A DNA stretch of 6,430 nt, taken from the NCBI GenBank assembly GCA_011051855.1, contig DRKG01000468.1:1-6430 (forward strand). The letters run 5' to 3'. Shown here one piece after another: positions 1 to 5,114 of this stretch (position 1 is the stretch's first letter; each line of letters begins with the position of its first letter). Below the pieces are notes generated by a model. It was not told the DNA's origin, did not search any database, and saw only the letters and a program-made list of their open reading frames with translations. This DNA is from a bacterium. GTDB taxonomy: Bacteria > Planctomycetota > UBA1135 > UBA2386. The position numbers and the translations under genes were made by a program.

Positions 1-47
1 TCGGGAGCAATTCCCGGTGAGGTTGTTGTTTGTACCCGGTTCAGTAC
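1..47 (+). repeat. Right half of a palindromic repeat element (28-nt unit, copy 1)
   Basis: Positions 20-47 carry a 28-nt unit that begins AGGTTGTTGTTTG and ends GTAC. It recurs at 4305-4332 in the same orientation (25 of 28 identical) and at 4243-4270 inverted (26 of 28 identical). To its left, CGGGA (2-6) and TCCCG (12-16) form a perfect 5-bp stem. The 4287-4304 stretch has a similar CGGG...CCCG arrangement at exactly the same 18-nt distance from the unit. This common spacing suggests that the left arm of a full 90-bp element lies just outside the window. The unit ends 8 nt before the Shine-Dalgarno of the methyltransferase gene, so it forms part of that gene's upstream region. Confidence 0.75.
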
Positions 48-55
48 GTGCCGAT

Positions 56-60
56 AGGAG
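56..60 (+). promoter_or_regulatory. Shine-Dalgarno site of the methyltransferase gene
   Basis: AGGAG lies 6 nt before the ATG at 67. It is the clearest ribosome binding site in the window and fixes that start. The other genes here have weak or no visible Shine-Dalgarno sequence. Confidence 0.7.
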
Positions 61-66
61 CGCACG

Positions 67-735
67 ATGCTGACGAAGAAGCCGTGGCGCCTCGGGACGC
101 GCGCCAAGCTGCTGCTGCGCGGGCTGCGCTACGCGCGCATCCTGCCGTACGCGTCGATCGACGGCTGGCTGACCGTCGACGAGGCGATCACGCTGTTCGA
201 GCTGGCGCGCTCGCTGCCCGATGAGAACCCGCGCGCCATCGAGATCGGTAGCTGGCAGGGCAAGAGCACGGTCTGCATCGCGCAGGGACTGAAGGACAAG
301 CCGGGCGCGGTGCTGACCTGCATCGACCCGTTCGACGCGTCGGGCGACCGCGAGAGTGAAGACACCTACGGCAACCACGCCGAACGCGCCGGCGGACCGC
401 TGCGGCGCGCGTTCGAGGCCAACCTCGAACACGCCGACGTGCGCCCCTTGGTCGACGTACGGCAGGGATTCAGCCACGAACTCACCGACGACGTCGACGC
501 GCCGATCGACCTGCTCTTCCTCGACGGCGACCACAGCTACGACGCGGTGCGGCGCGATTTCGAGGACTGGGCGCCGAAGATCCGCGCCGGCGGCCTGCTG
601 GCCATGCACGACGTCGTGCATCCGGTGCACGAAGGCCCGCGTCGCGTGGTCGAAGAGCGAATCGTCGGCGACTCGCAGTGGGTCGAGCCGCGCTACGTCG
701 ACAGCATGTTCGTCGCGCGCAGGGCCGGCAACTGA
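67..735 (+). CDS. Class I SAM-dependent methyltransferase (Methyltransf_24-like)
   Basis: This 222-residue protein has the fold signature of small class I SAM methyltransferases often found in polysaccharide gene clusters. Motif I is AIEIGSWQGKST (residues 57-68), the glycine-containing loop that binds SAM. The acidic end of the next strand is in CIDPFD (about 85-90). FLDGDHSYD (151-159) and the later AMHDV (179-183) match the family pattern with Asp and His residues near the active site, sometimes metal-binding in relatives. No signal peptide or membrane segment is visible, so it should be cytoplasmic. The ATG is set by AGGAG 6 nt upstream. The 3' end overlaps the converging glycosyltransferase gene by 43 bp. 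The neighbours suggest O-methylation of a sugar or glycan precursor, but the substrate cannot be read from sequence. The methyltransferase fold is secure; the role is inference. Confidence 0.88.
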   Translation: MLTKKPWRLGTRAKLLLRGLRYARILPYASIDGWLTVDEAITLFELARSLPDENPRAIEIGSWQGKSTVCIAQGLKDKPGAVLTCIDPFDASGDRESEDTYGNHAERAGGPLRRAFEANLEHADVRPLVDVRQGFSHELTDDVDAPIDLLFLDGDHSYDAVRRDFEDWAPKIRAGGLLAMHDVVHPVHEGPRRVVEERIVGDSQWVEPRYVDSMFVARRAGN

Positions 736-1556
736 CGCACGAACAGGCGCAGGCGGCGGTCGATCAGAAACGTCGCCAGCATGCCGAGGCGCAGCCAGAA
801 ACCGGCCGCTTCGCCGGCGGCGAGCAGTCGCCGACCGAGGGCGACCCGCCAGCCCGGAAACAGCCGCGGGTGGCGCACCGCGAGGGTCGCGTGCAGCCGC
901 ATCGCGGCGCGATCGGCGGCCGACAACATCGTCGCGCCGTGCTTGCGGTAGCAGAACAGTTCCTCCGGGACGTGGACGAAGCGGGCGCCGTGTTCGAGCG
1001 CCGACAGCCAGAAGTCCCAGTCCTCGTAGCCGGGCCGGATCGGGGCGTAGCCGCCGATGCGATCGAACAGCTCCCGGCGATAGAGGCTCGCGTAGACCAG
1101 ACAGTTGTTGGCCATGAGCCGTCGGCGCGTGACCGGCATGGTGACCAGCGGCGCCTCGACATCGCCGAACGTGCGCCCATTCGGCGTCGCGACGTCGGCC
1201 CGTTCGGCCTGCAGCGCGCGCACCAGCCGTGCGACGGCGTTCGGGGCCAGCCGATCGTCGGCGTCGAGCGGCAGCACCAGCGGACTGTCGGTCGCGCGCA
1301 CGCCCGCGTTGCGCGCCGCCGACAGGCCCTGGTTCGCCTGGCGCACGACGTCGATGCGGCGGCTCGGGTGTTGCCGCACCAGCCGCGCCGCGACGGCCGC
1401 GGTATCGTCGGGGCTGCCGTCGTCGACGATGACGATGCGCAGGTTCGGCCAGGTCTGCTGCACCGCGCTCGCGACCGCCTCCGGCAACAGGTGCGCATAC
1501 CCGTAGCACGGGATCACGACCGCCACTTCGGGAGTGTTGCCGGGCCGACTGGACAC
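693..1556 (-). CDS. Family 2 glycosyltransferase (GT-A fold)
   Basis: This is predicted to transfer a sugar from a nucleotide-sugar donor to a growing glycan at the inner face of the membrane. The protein is 287 residues from a GTG start at 1556. GT2 hallmarks appear in order: VVIPCYGY (13-20), the nucleotide-binding VDDGS (44-48), NQGLSAARNAG (75-85), the metal-binding LDADD (97-101, DxD motif), GGY (168-170) and the acceptor-side EDWDFW (178-183) holding the likely catalytic acid. A mildly hydrophobic stretch near 260-274 could be a membrane-associating helix. The reading frame stays open upstream to 2216, but that extension is antisense to the neighbouring glycosyltransferase, is Arg/Pro-rich and lacks motifs. 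The GTG start puts the first beta strand at residue 11, as is normal. No clear Shine-Dalgarno is present. The donor and acceptor sugars are unknown. Confidence 0.88.
   Translation of the reverse strand: MSSRPGNTPEVAVVIPCYGYAHLLPEAVASAVQQTWPNLRIVIVDDGSPDDTAAVAARLVRQHPSRRIDVVRQANQGLSAARNAGVRATDSPLVLPLDADDRLAPNAVARLVRALQAERADVATPNGRTFGDVEAPLVTMPVTRRRLMANNCLVYASLYRRELFDRIGGYAPIRPGYEDWDFWLSALEHGARFVHVPEELFCYRKHGATMLSAADRAAMRLHATLAVRHPRLFPGWRVALGRRLLAAGEAAGFWLRLGMLATFLIDRRLRLFVRQLPALRATNMLST
707..745. terminator. Possible hairpin at a convergent gene overlap
   Basis: TGTTCGT (707-713) is perfectly complementary to ACGAACA (739-745). After a one-base bulge at 714, GCG (715-717) pairs with CGC (736-738). 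The loop contains the stop codon of the methyltransferase gene. There is no T-run on either side, so it is at best a weak or Rho-assisted terminator. It could also be chance in GC-rich coding DNA. Confidence 0.2.
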
Positions 1557-1606
1557 CCCGATGTGATCGGCTGTTTTCGCGCAAGACCTCAAGTAGCCTT
1601 GCCATC

Positions 1607-2737
1607 GTGACCGCGCGGCCGATCGTGTTCTGCAGCCACGTCGTCGAGCTGGGCGGCGCCGAGAACGTGCTGCTGGACCTGCTGGGCGCGCTCGACCGCG
1701 ACCGTTTCGCTCCCCACCTGGTGGTGCCGCACCACGGACCGCTGGCGACGCGGGCGGAAGGACTCGGGGTCGGCGTGCACGACGTGCCCATCGGCGGCCG
1801 GTCGCCGCTGCGCAAAGCGCTCTCGACCTTGCGCGCCCGGCGCGCCCTACGCGCGCTCGCCGACCACCTCGGCGCCGAACTCCTGGTCGCCAACTCGATG
1901 ATCGCCGGCTACGCGTGCGTGCACGCCCGGCGACGCGACCTCGCCGCCGTCTGGCACCTGCACGTGGTCGTGCGCGCGGCGGTCGCGCGCGCGGCACTGC
2001 GGCGCGCCACGGCGGTGATCGCGCCATCCGCGATCGCGCTGCGCGCGGCCGGCGTGGGCACAGGCGAAGTCGTCCCGAACGGCGTGCCGGACCGGTTCTT
2101 CCGCGCGACCGCCGGCGACCTGCGGCGAGAGCTCGACGTGCCGGCGACAACACCGCTGGTCGGGATCGTCGGCCGGCTCGATCCCCACAAGGGTCACACG
2201 GTGCTGGTCGAGGCACTGGCCGGGCTCGACGGCGCCGACGCGCCGCACCTCGTGGTGGCGGGCGGGGAACTGTTCACCGGCTCGCAGAACCGCATCGCCG
2301 GCTTCGCCGCCGAGCTGCGCGCCCGCGTGGCCGCGCGCGGCCTATCCGACCGGGTCCACTGGCTCGGCGAACTTGCCGACACCGCCCCGCTGCTCGCGGC
2401 GCTCGACGTGCTGGCGGTGCCGAGCACCAGCCCGGAGTCGGCCCCGCGCACGATCGCCGAGGCGCAGGCCGCGGGCTGTCCGGTGGTGGCGAGCGACACC
2501 GGCGGCGTGCGCGAACTGCTCGGCGAAGGCGCGAGCGGCGTGCTGGTGCCGCCGGGCGACGTCACCGCCCTGCAGGCGGGACTGATGCGCGTGCTGACCG
2601 ACCCGGACGAGAAGGATCGGCTGGTGGCGGCAGCTCGCCGCCGCGCGCAGGAGCACTACCGGCTGGAGCAGTTCGCCAGGCGGTGCGAACGGGTGTTCGA
2701 GCAGGCGATCGCGACTACTGCGCGATCGCGTTCTTGA
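1607..2737 (+). CDS. Family 4 glycosyltransferase (GT-B fold)
   Basis: This is a 376-residue retaining glycosyltransferase of the GT4 type, the usual length for the family, and it is likely cytoplasmic. The N-terminal acceptor domain opens with a beta strand followed by ELGGAEN (14-20), the conserved GGAE loop. The domain junction carries VVPNGV (165-170). The C-terminal donor domain has GIVGRLDPHKG (186-196), with the Arg and Lys that contact the diphosphate of the nucleotide sugar, and the E-x7-E pair in ESAPRTIAE (E277, E285). ASDTGGVRELL (295-305) and a GVLVPPGD stretch (311-318) complete it. The start is a GTG with no clear Shine-Dalgarno. It is divergent from the GT2 gene with only 50 bp between starts, and its 3' end overlaps the regulator gene by 23 bp. 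Likely role is surface polysaccharide or glycolipid assembly; the specific linkage is unknown. Confidence 0.9.
   Translation: MTARPIVFCSHVVELGGAENVLLDLLGALDRDRFAPHLVVPHHGPLATRAEGLGVGVHDVPIGGRSPLRKALSTLRARRALRALADHLGAELLVANSMIAGYACVHARRRDLAAVWHLHVVVRAAVARAALRRATAVIAPSAIALRAAGVGTGEVVPNGVPDRFFRATAGDLRRELDVPATTPLVGIVGRLDPHKGHTVLVEALAGLDGADAPHLVVAGGELFTGSQNRIAGFAAELRARVAARGLSDRVHWLGELADTAPLLAALDVLAVPSTSPESAPRTIAEAQAAGCPVVASDTGGVRELLGEGASGVLVPPGDVTALQAGLMRVLTDPDEKDRLVAAARRRAQEHYRLEQFARRCERVFEQAIATTARSRS
2705..2729. terminator. Candidate bidirectional terminator hairpin inside a convergent overlap
   Basis: GCGATCGCG (2705-2713) and CGCGATCGC (2721-2729) form a perfect 9-bp stem with a 7-nt loop. 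The loop contains the stop codon of the XRE gene, and the stop codon of the GT4 gene follows the right arm by 5 nt. On the + strand the stem is followed by GTTCTTG, a weak T-rich tail; the - strand has none. The stem lies wholly in coding sequence of the GT4 gene. The geometry suits a shared terminator, but the tail is poor. Confidence 0.35.
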
Positions 2738-3263
2738 GCACGCTCTTGGCGACCGGCTTGTTGCGCGGCTTGCGCTGCCCGAGCAGCTCGCGCATCAGGG
2801 TCTCTTCGAGCTCCTTGTCGCGGTCGCTGCGGGCGGTCGCGAGCTGACCTTCGAGTTCCTTCGCGGCTGCCGCGTTCGGGCAGGTCATGCGCTGCGCCTG
2901 GGCGTTCGCGTCGAAGTAGCGGGCGCCGGGCTGCACGGCCACGAGACGCACGCCGTCGTGCGTCGTCACCATCGCCCCCTCGGCGACTTCCATCCACTCG
3001 CCGCGGGCCACGACGTTGTCGCGCTCGCTCCAGCGGTCGCGGCTGGTCGGATCGATCGGGCGGGTGTCGTCCAAGAGGTAGGTAGGGGTGACGTCGTAGT
3101 GCTTGCAGAGGGCAAGCAGCATCGGCAGCGTCGGCTGCGAGCGTCCCTGCTCGAGATGGGACATCGTCGCCGGACGCACGCCCAGGGTCTTGGCGGTCAC
3201 GCCCTGGGCTTCGCGCTTGATGCGGGTACGGAGATAGAACAGCTTGAGATGCAGGCGCCGCAT
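2715..3263 (-). CDS. XRE-family HTH transcriptional regulator with unrecognised C-terminal half
   Basis: This 182-residue protein probably binds DNA. Residues about 5-63 form a Cro/C1-type five-helix domain: LRTRIKREAQ, then the two helices around GVTAKTLGVRPATMSHLEQG (21-40), then RSQPTLPMLLALCKHYDVTPTYLL, the usual ending of the fold. Residues 64-115 are a small unrecognised region. Residues about 131-152 are highly charged and look helical (possible coiled coil for dimerisation), and the tail is basic. The ATG at 3263 was chosen because the HTH begins within five residues of it and because a promoter-like element lies upstream at 3344-3352. An in-frame ATG at 3473 would add 70 residues of non-conserved-looking sequence. 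No Shine-Dalgarno precedes it; instead there is a pyrimidine tract (CCTCTCCTCCTCC). It is divergent from rsmJ, so it could act on that shared region, which is inference. Confidence 0.75.
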   Translation of the reverse strand: MRRLHLKLFYLRTRIKREAQGVTAKTLGVRPATMSHLEQGRSQPTLPMLLALCKHYDVTPTYLLDDTRPIDPTSRDRWSERDNVVARGEWMEVAEGAMVTTHDGVRLVAVQPGARYFDANAQAQRMTCPNAAAAKELEGQLATARSDRDKELEETLMRELLGQRKPRNKPVAKSVLKNAIAQ

Positions 3264-3343
3264 GGAGGAGGAGAGGTTCGGAAAGCTGAGTTGGGCGACC
3301 GCCGGCAATACCTCGGAGAGGCACCGCGATGGCGATCTGCGAA

Positions 3344-3352
3344 AGTGTAGCA
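3344..3352 (-). promoter_or_regulatory. Possible extended -10 promoter for the XRE gene
   Basis: On the minus strand this reads TGCTACACT, an extended -10 (TGn plus TACACT, 4 of 6 to TATAAT). No good -35 hexamer lies 16-18 nt upstream. It would give a leader of roughly 75 nt before the ATG at 3263. The surrounding 247-bp divergent region (3264-3510) is less GC-rich than the genes around it, as expected for promoters. Confidence 0.3.
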
Positions 3353-3387
3353 CCTCGGCGAGTGAGGCGGCTTTCGGTAGAAGTCTG

Positions 3388-3393
3388 TATAGT
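3388..3393 (+). promoter_or_regulatory. Possible -10 element for rsmJ
   Basis: TATAGT matches the -10 consensus at 5 of 6 positions. No convincing -35 sits 16-18 nt upstream. It would give a leader of about 110 nt before the ATG at 3511. It is the best + strand candidate in the divergent region, but it is weak. Confidence 0.25.
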
Positions 3394-3510
3394 CTCGGGG
3401 AGATACGGCCAGGGGGCGGAGCGGCCATCCGGTTGGACGTTCGCCGCCGCGATTCTGTTCGGTGAGCAGACAAACTCGCCGGACCGAACCGACCCCGGCT
3501 CGTGCAACCT

Positions 3511-4233
3511 ATGCGTTTGAGACCAGAAGTAACCCTGGCCCCGGGGGGATGTGGCGAGGATCTCGAGATCGCAACCAGATTCGGGGTGCGGCTCGCGGCC
3601 GCGCGGGATCCCGATCAGTGGCAGTTGGTTCGCTCAACCGAAACAGTGGCCCTGCACGCACCGCAGGGGCTCGGGGGCTACCAGGTCGCGGCCGACGTCG
3701 CCAACGGCCCCATGGCAAGGAGGATTCGCACCACTCGGCGCACGGATCCACTGCCGCGCGCGTTCGGCTTGCACCGACGCCCCGGCGGCCGAATCGTCGA
3801 CGCCACCGCCGGGCTCGGCCGCGATGCCCTGGTGCTCGCGTCCCTCGGCTGCGACGTCATTGCGGTCGAACGCATCCCTGCGCTGTGCGTGCTGCTGGAG
3901 TCCGCGACGCGGGCGCTCGGGATCGCCATCGAGGTCGTCTGCGCCGACGCCGAGGTCTGGCTCGCCGCACTGCCCCGCAAGCACCGCCCGCGGGCGGTCT
4001 ACCTCGACCCCATGTTCGCCGAGCAGGGCAAGGCCCAGGTGAAGAAGGACATGCAGGCGTGCCGCGAACTCGCCGGCCCGCCGGCCGACACCGCCCCGCT
4101 GCTGGCCGCGGCTCGCGCCGTCGCCACCGAACGGGTCGTGGTCAAACGGCACCCCAGCCACCCACCGCTGGCGGCCGGGGTCGCGCACGCAGTCGAAGCT
4201 GCGCGGGTGCGCTTCGATGTCTACCTGACGTGA
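3511..4233 (+). CDS. rsmJ: 16S rRNA (guanine1516-N2)-methyltransferase, RsmJ family
   Basis: RsmJ uses SAM to methylate N2 of G1516 in 16S rRNA in the small ribosomal subunit (E. coli numbering). This 240-residue protein is close to the roughly 250 residues of the E. coli enzyme and shares its diagnostic blocks. NGPMARR (65-71) corresponds to the GGAMAHR region. VDATAGLGRDALVLASLGC (96-114) is SAM motif I and is nearly identical to the E. coli sequence as I recall it. IAVER (117-121) is the acidic end of strand 2. VYLDPMF (163-169) is motif IV, followed by the KAQVKKDM stretch. ERVVVKRH (197-204) and RFDVYLT at the end complete the match. Either the ATG at 3511 or a GTG three codons upstream (3502) could be the start; neither has a clear Shine-Dalgarno. 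The gene is divergent from the XRE regulator and convergent with the lipoprotein gene across a 90-bp inverted repeat. Confidence 0.93.
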   Translation: MRLRPEVTLAPGGCGEDLEIATRFGVRLAAARDPDQWQLVRSTETVALHAPQGLGGYQVAADVANGPMARRIRTTRRTDPLPRAFGLHRRPGGRIVDATAGLGRDALVLASLGCDVIAVERIPALCVLLESATRALGIAIEVVCADAEVWLAALPRKHRPRAVYLDPMFAEQGKAQVKKDMQACRELAGPPADTAPLLAAARAVATERVVVKRHPSHPPLAAGVAHAVEAARVRFDVYLT

Positions 4234-4242
4234 CGAGGTTGC

Positions 4243-4270
4243 GTACCGAACCCGGTACAAACAACAACCT
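4243..4270 (-). repeat. 28-nt repeat unit, copy 2 (inverted)
   Basis: This is the left arm of the inverted-repeat element. In the orientation of copy 1 it differs from it only at unit positions 18 and 24. Its outer end is a perfect 6-bp stem with an AACC loop. Confidence 0.85.
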
Positions 4271-4304
4271 TGTCAGGCGCCTCGCCCGGGCGTTACTCCC
4301 CGCC

Positions 4305-4332
4305 AGGTTGTTGTTTGAACCGGGTTCCGTAC
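4305..4332 (+). repeat. 28-nt repeat unit, copy 3
   Basis: This is the right arm of the inverted-repeat element, in direct orientation to copy 1 and differing from it at unit positions 14, 18 and 24. Its last base is also the last base of the TAG stop codon of the lipoprotein gene on the minus strand. Confidence 0.85.
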
Positions 4333-4913
4333 TACCAGGGAATCGGGATCCACAGCAGGTGCAGATGCCCCTGCTCGTCGTTGCCGGTGTAACCGAGCAA
4401 GCCACCGAGGATCTTGGCGCTGTAGGTCTCGGAGCCGGCCGCGTAGCGGTGCCGACTGTGGTAGAGCAGGCCAAAGCCGAGCCCCCAGCCGTCTTCCCAT
4501 TCCTCGAGGTTGCCGTCCTGGTCCCAGCGCGCACTCCGGTTGGTGAAATGCACCGCGCCGAGGCCGATCGCGCTGCCGGTGGTGTGCTCGTAGCCGGTGA
4601 GTTCCCCCATCGGCGTCGCCCCATCCCCCTCGCCCTCACCCTCCGGTTCGGCGAGGTCACCTTGGTGCAGCGCATTCGTGCCGCGGTAGCGCAGCGTGGC
4701 CGGCAAGAACCAGAACGGCCAACCCGACAGCCGCCCCTGCAGGTGCTGCTCGTTTTCGTCGTGCGTCGGCGAGCCGAGGCTTTCGAGGTAGGCCAGGTCG
4801 ATCCCGCTCAGGTCGCGGCGCACGTCGATCTTGCGCGCGGAGCCGATCGAACAGGAGGCGAGAGCCGCGCAGAACGCGACGATGAAACACAAAGACGAAG
4901 ACCGCTTCCTCAT
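4332..4913 (-). CDS. Predicted outer-membrane lipoprotein of unknown function
   Basis: The 193-residue product starts with a lipoprotein signal: a basic N-terminus (MRKR), a hydrophobic core (8-19) and the lipobox LASC with the lipidated cysteine at 21. Ser at +2 rather than Asp suggests Lol transport to the outer membrane. After it come a charged region (22-60), a hydrophobic aromatic block GWPFWFLPATLRYRG (64-78), an acidic low-complexity linker EPEGEGEGDG (89-98), and a Gly/Trp/Tyr-rich C-terminal half (WGLGFGLLYHSRHRY, 133-147; GGLLGYTG, 160-167) ending LLWIPIPW. The C-terminal part could form beta structure. I do not recognise the family. The ATG at 4913 begins exactly at the signal peptide; the frame stays open upstream but that extension is not signal-like. 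No clear Shine-Dalgarno is visible. It lies downstream of the helicase gene on the same strand, 201 bp away, so co-transcription is uncertain. Confidence 0.78.
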   Translation of the reverse strand: MRKRSSSLCFIVAFCAALASCSIGSARKIDVRRDLSGIDLAYLESLGSPTHDENEQHLQGRLSGWPFWFLPATLRYRGTNALHQGDLAEPEGEGEGDGATPMGELTGYEHTTGSAIGLGAVHFTNRSARWDQDGNLEEWEDGWGLGFGLLYHSRHRYAAGSETYSAKILGGLLGYTGNDEQGHLHLLWIPIPW

Positions 4914-4961
4914 GGCCGCTGTTGTAGACCCGAGGATGCGCCGCCGGGAGCGGTAATACCC

Positions 4962-5003
4962 CCGTTTCTGCACCGACCGCCGCCGCACCGTCAGAAACGG
5001 TGC
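4962..5003 (-). promoter_or_regulatory. Two mutually exclusive hairpins upstream of the lipoprotein gene
   Basis: On + strand coordinates, CCGTTTCTG (4962-4970) is the perfect reverse complement of CAGAAACGG (4992-5000). Separately, GCACCGT (4985-4991) pairs perfectly with ACGGTGC (4997-5003) across a 5-nt loop. The two structures share bases 4992-5000, so they cannot form together. On the minus-strand transcript the compact hairpin is made first, and the longer-range one competes with it, about 50-90 nt before the lipoprotein ATG. There is no T-run, so a terminator is not evident. An attenuator-like switch is possible but speculative. Confidence 0.3.
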
Positions 5004-5053
5004 CGGATCCGCCTGCTGACGATGTAGTTGCGCGCCTCGGCGACGAGAAGCAT
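4991..5053 (-). pseudogene. Possible remnant of the 3' end of an outer-membrane protein gene
   Basis: In the 201-bp gap, the minus strand reads a 20-residue frame from an ATG at 5053, ending EARNYIVSRRIRHRF before a TGA. Codons in this stretch mostly end in G or C, like the real genes. The final Phe with spaced hydrophobic or aromatic residues (V, Y) before it resembles the C-terminal strand of outer-membrane barrels such as TonB-dependent receptors. The frame stays open upstream to about 5116 without another start, and meets a stop inside the helicase gene. No larger gene is present, so it is either a decayed fragment or chance. Confidence 0.2.
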
Positions 5054-5057
5054 GCCC

Positions 5058-5075
5058 CGGAGGGGAGCACCTCCG
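5058..5075 (-). terminator. Weak candidate terminator hairpin after the helicase gene
   Basis: CGGAGG (5058-5063) and CCTCCG (5070-5075) form a perfect 6-bp stem with a 6-nt loop, about 40 nt past the helicase stop codon. In the minus direction it is followed by a mixed sequence containing CTTCTC rather than a T-run, so intrinsic termination is doubtful. Confidence 0.2.
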
Positions 5076-5114
5076 CGAACCGCCCAACGGTCGCCGATCG
5101 AAGCCTCCCACCCA

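Larger units (their letters stand above)
4243..4332. repeat. 90-bp inverted-repeat element (REPIN/BIME-like) between convergent genes
   Basis: Two 28-nt units face each other (4243-4270 and 4305-4332) around a 34-nt spacer (4271-4304), matching at 26 of 28 positions. A third copy lies at 20-47. Across the three copies only unit positions 14, 18 and 24 vary (counted from AGGTTG). Each unit has its own small palindrome at the outer end, for example GTACCG-AACC-CGGTAC at 4243-4258 and GAACC-G-GGTTC at 4317-4327. The spacer contains the palindromes AGGCGCCT and CCCGGG. The element starts 9 nt after the rsmJ stop and touches the stop codon of the lipoprotein gene. Paired small palindromes in inverted orientation match the architecture of REP doublets. 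Whether it spreads, terminates transcription, or does both cannot be told here. Confidence 0.8.

Noticed and set aside
678..1610. 310-codon + strand open frame opposite the GT2 gene
   Set aside because: Its translation has no domain signature and its composition is that expected for the antisense of a GC-rich gene.
1557..2216. Long minus-strand extension that would make the GT2 protein about 507 residues
   Set aside because: The added part is antisense to the GT4 gene, Arg/Pro/Ala-rich and without motifs; the GTG at 1556 gives a normal GT2 N-terminus.
2705..2729. GCGATCGC as a cyanobacterial HIP1-type repeat
   Set aside because: Both copies are the two arms of a single hairpin and no others were noticed; gene content does not suggest a cyanobacterium.
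3433..3459. TTGGAC at 3433 as the -35 of a promoter for rsmJ
   Set aside because: No acceptable -10 hexamer lies 16-18 nt downstream.
20..4332. CRISPR array from three 28-nt repeats
   Set aside because: One copy is inverted and the spacing is 34 nt and 4.2 kb; there are no regular spacers and no cas genes.
20..4332. attL/attR pair of an integrated element
   Set aside because: No integrase, no tRNA target and ordinary chromosomal genes such as rsmJ inside; the third inverted copy points to a dispersed repeat instead.
3462..5027. 521-codon + strand open frame
   Set aside because: It runs out of frame through rsmJ, across the inverted repeat and antisense to the lipoprotein gene; Arg/Pro-rich composition marks it as a GC-driven shadow.
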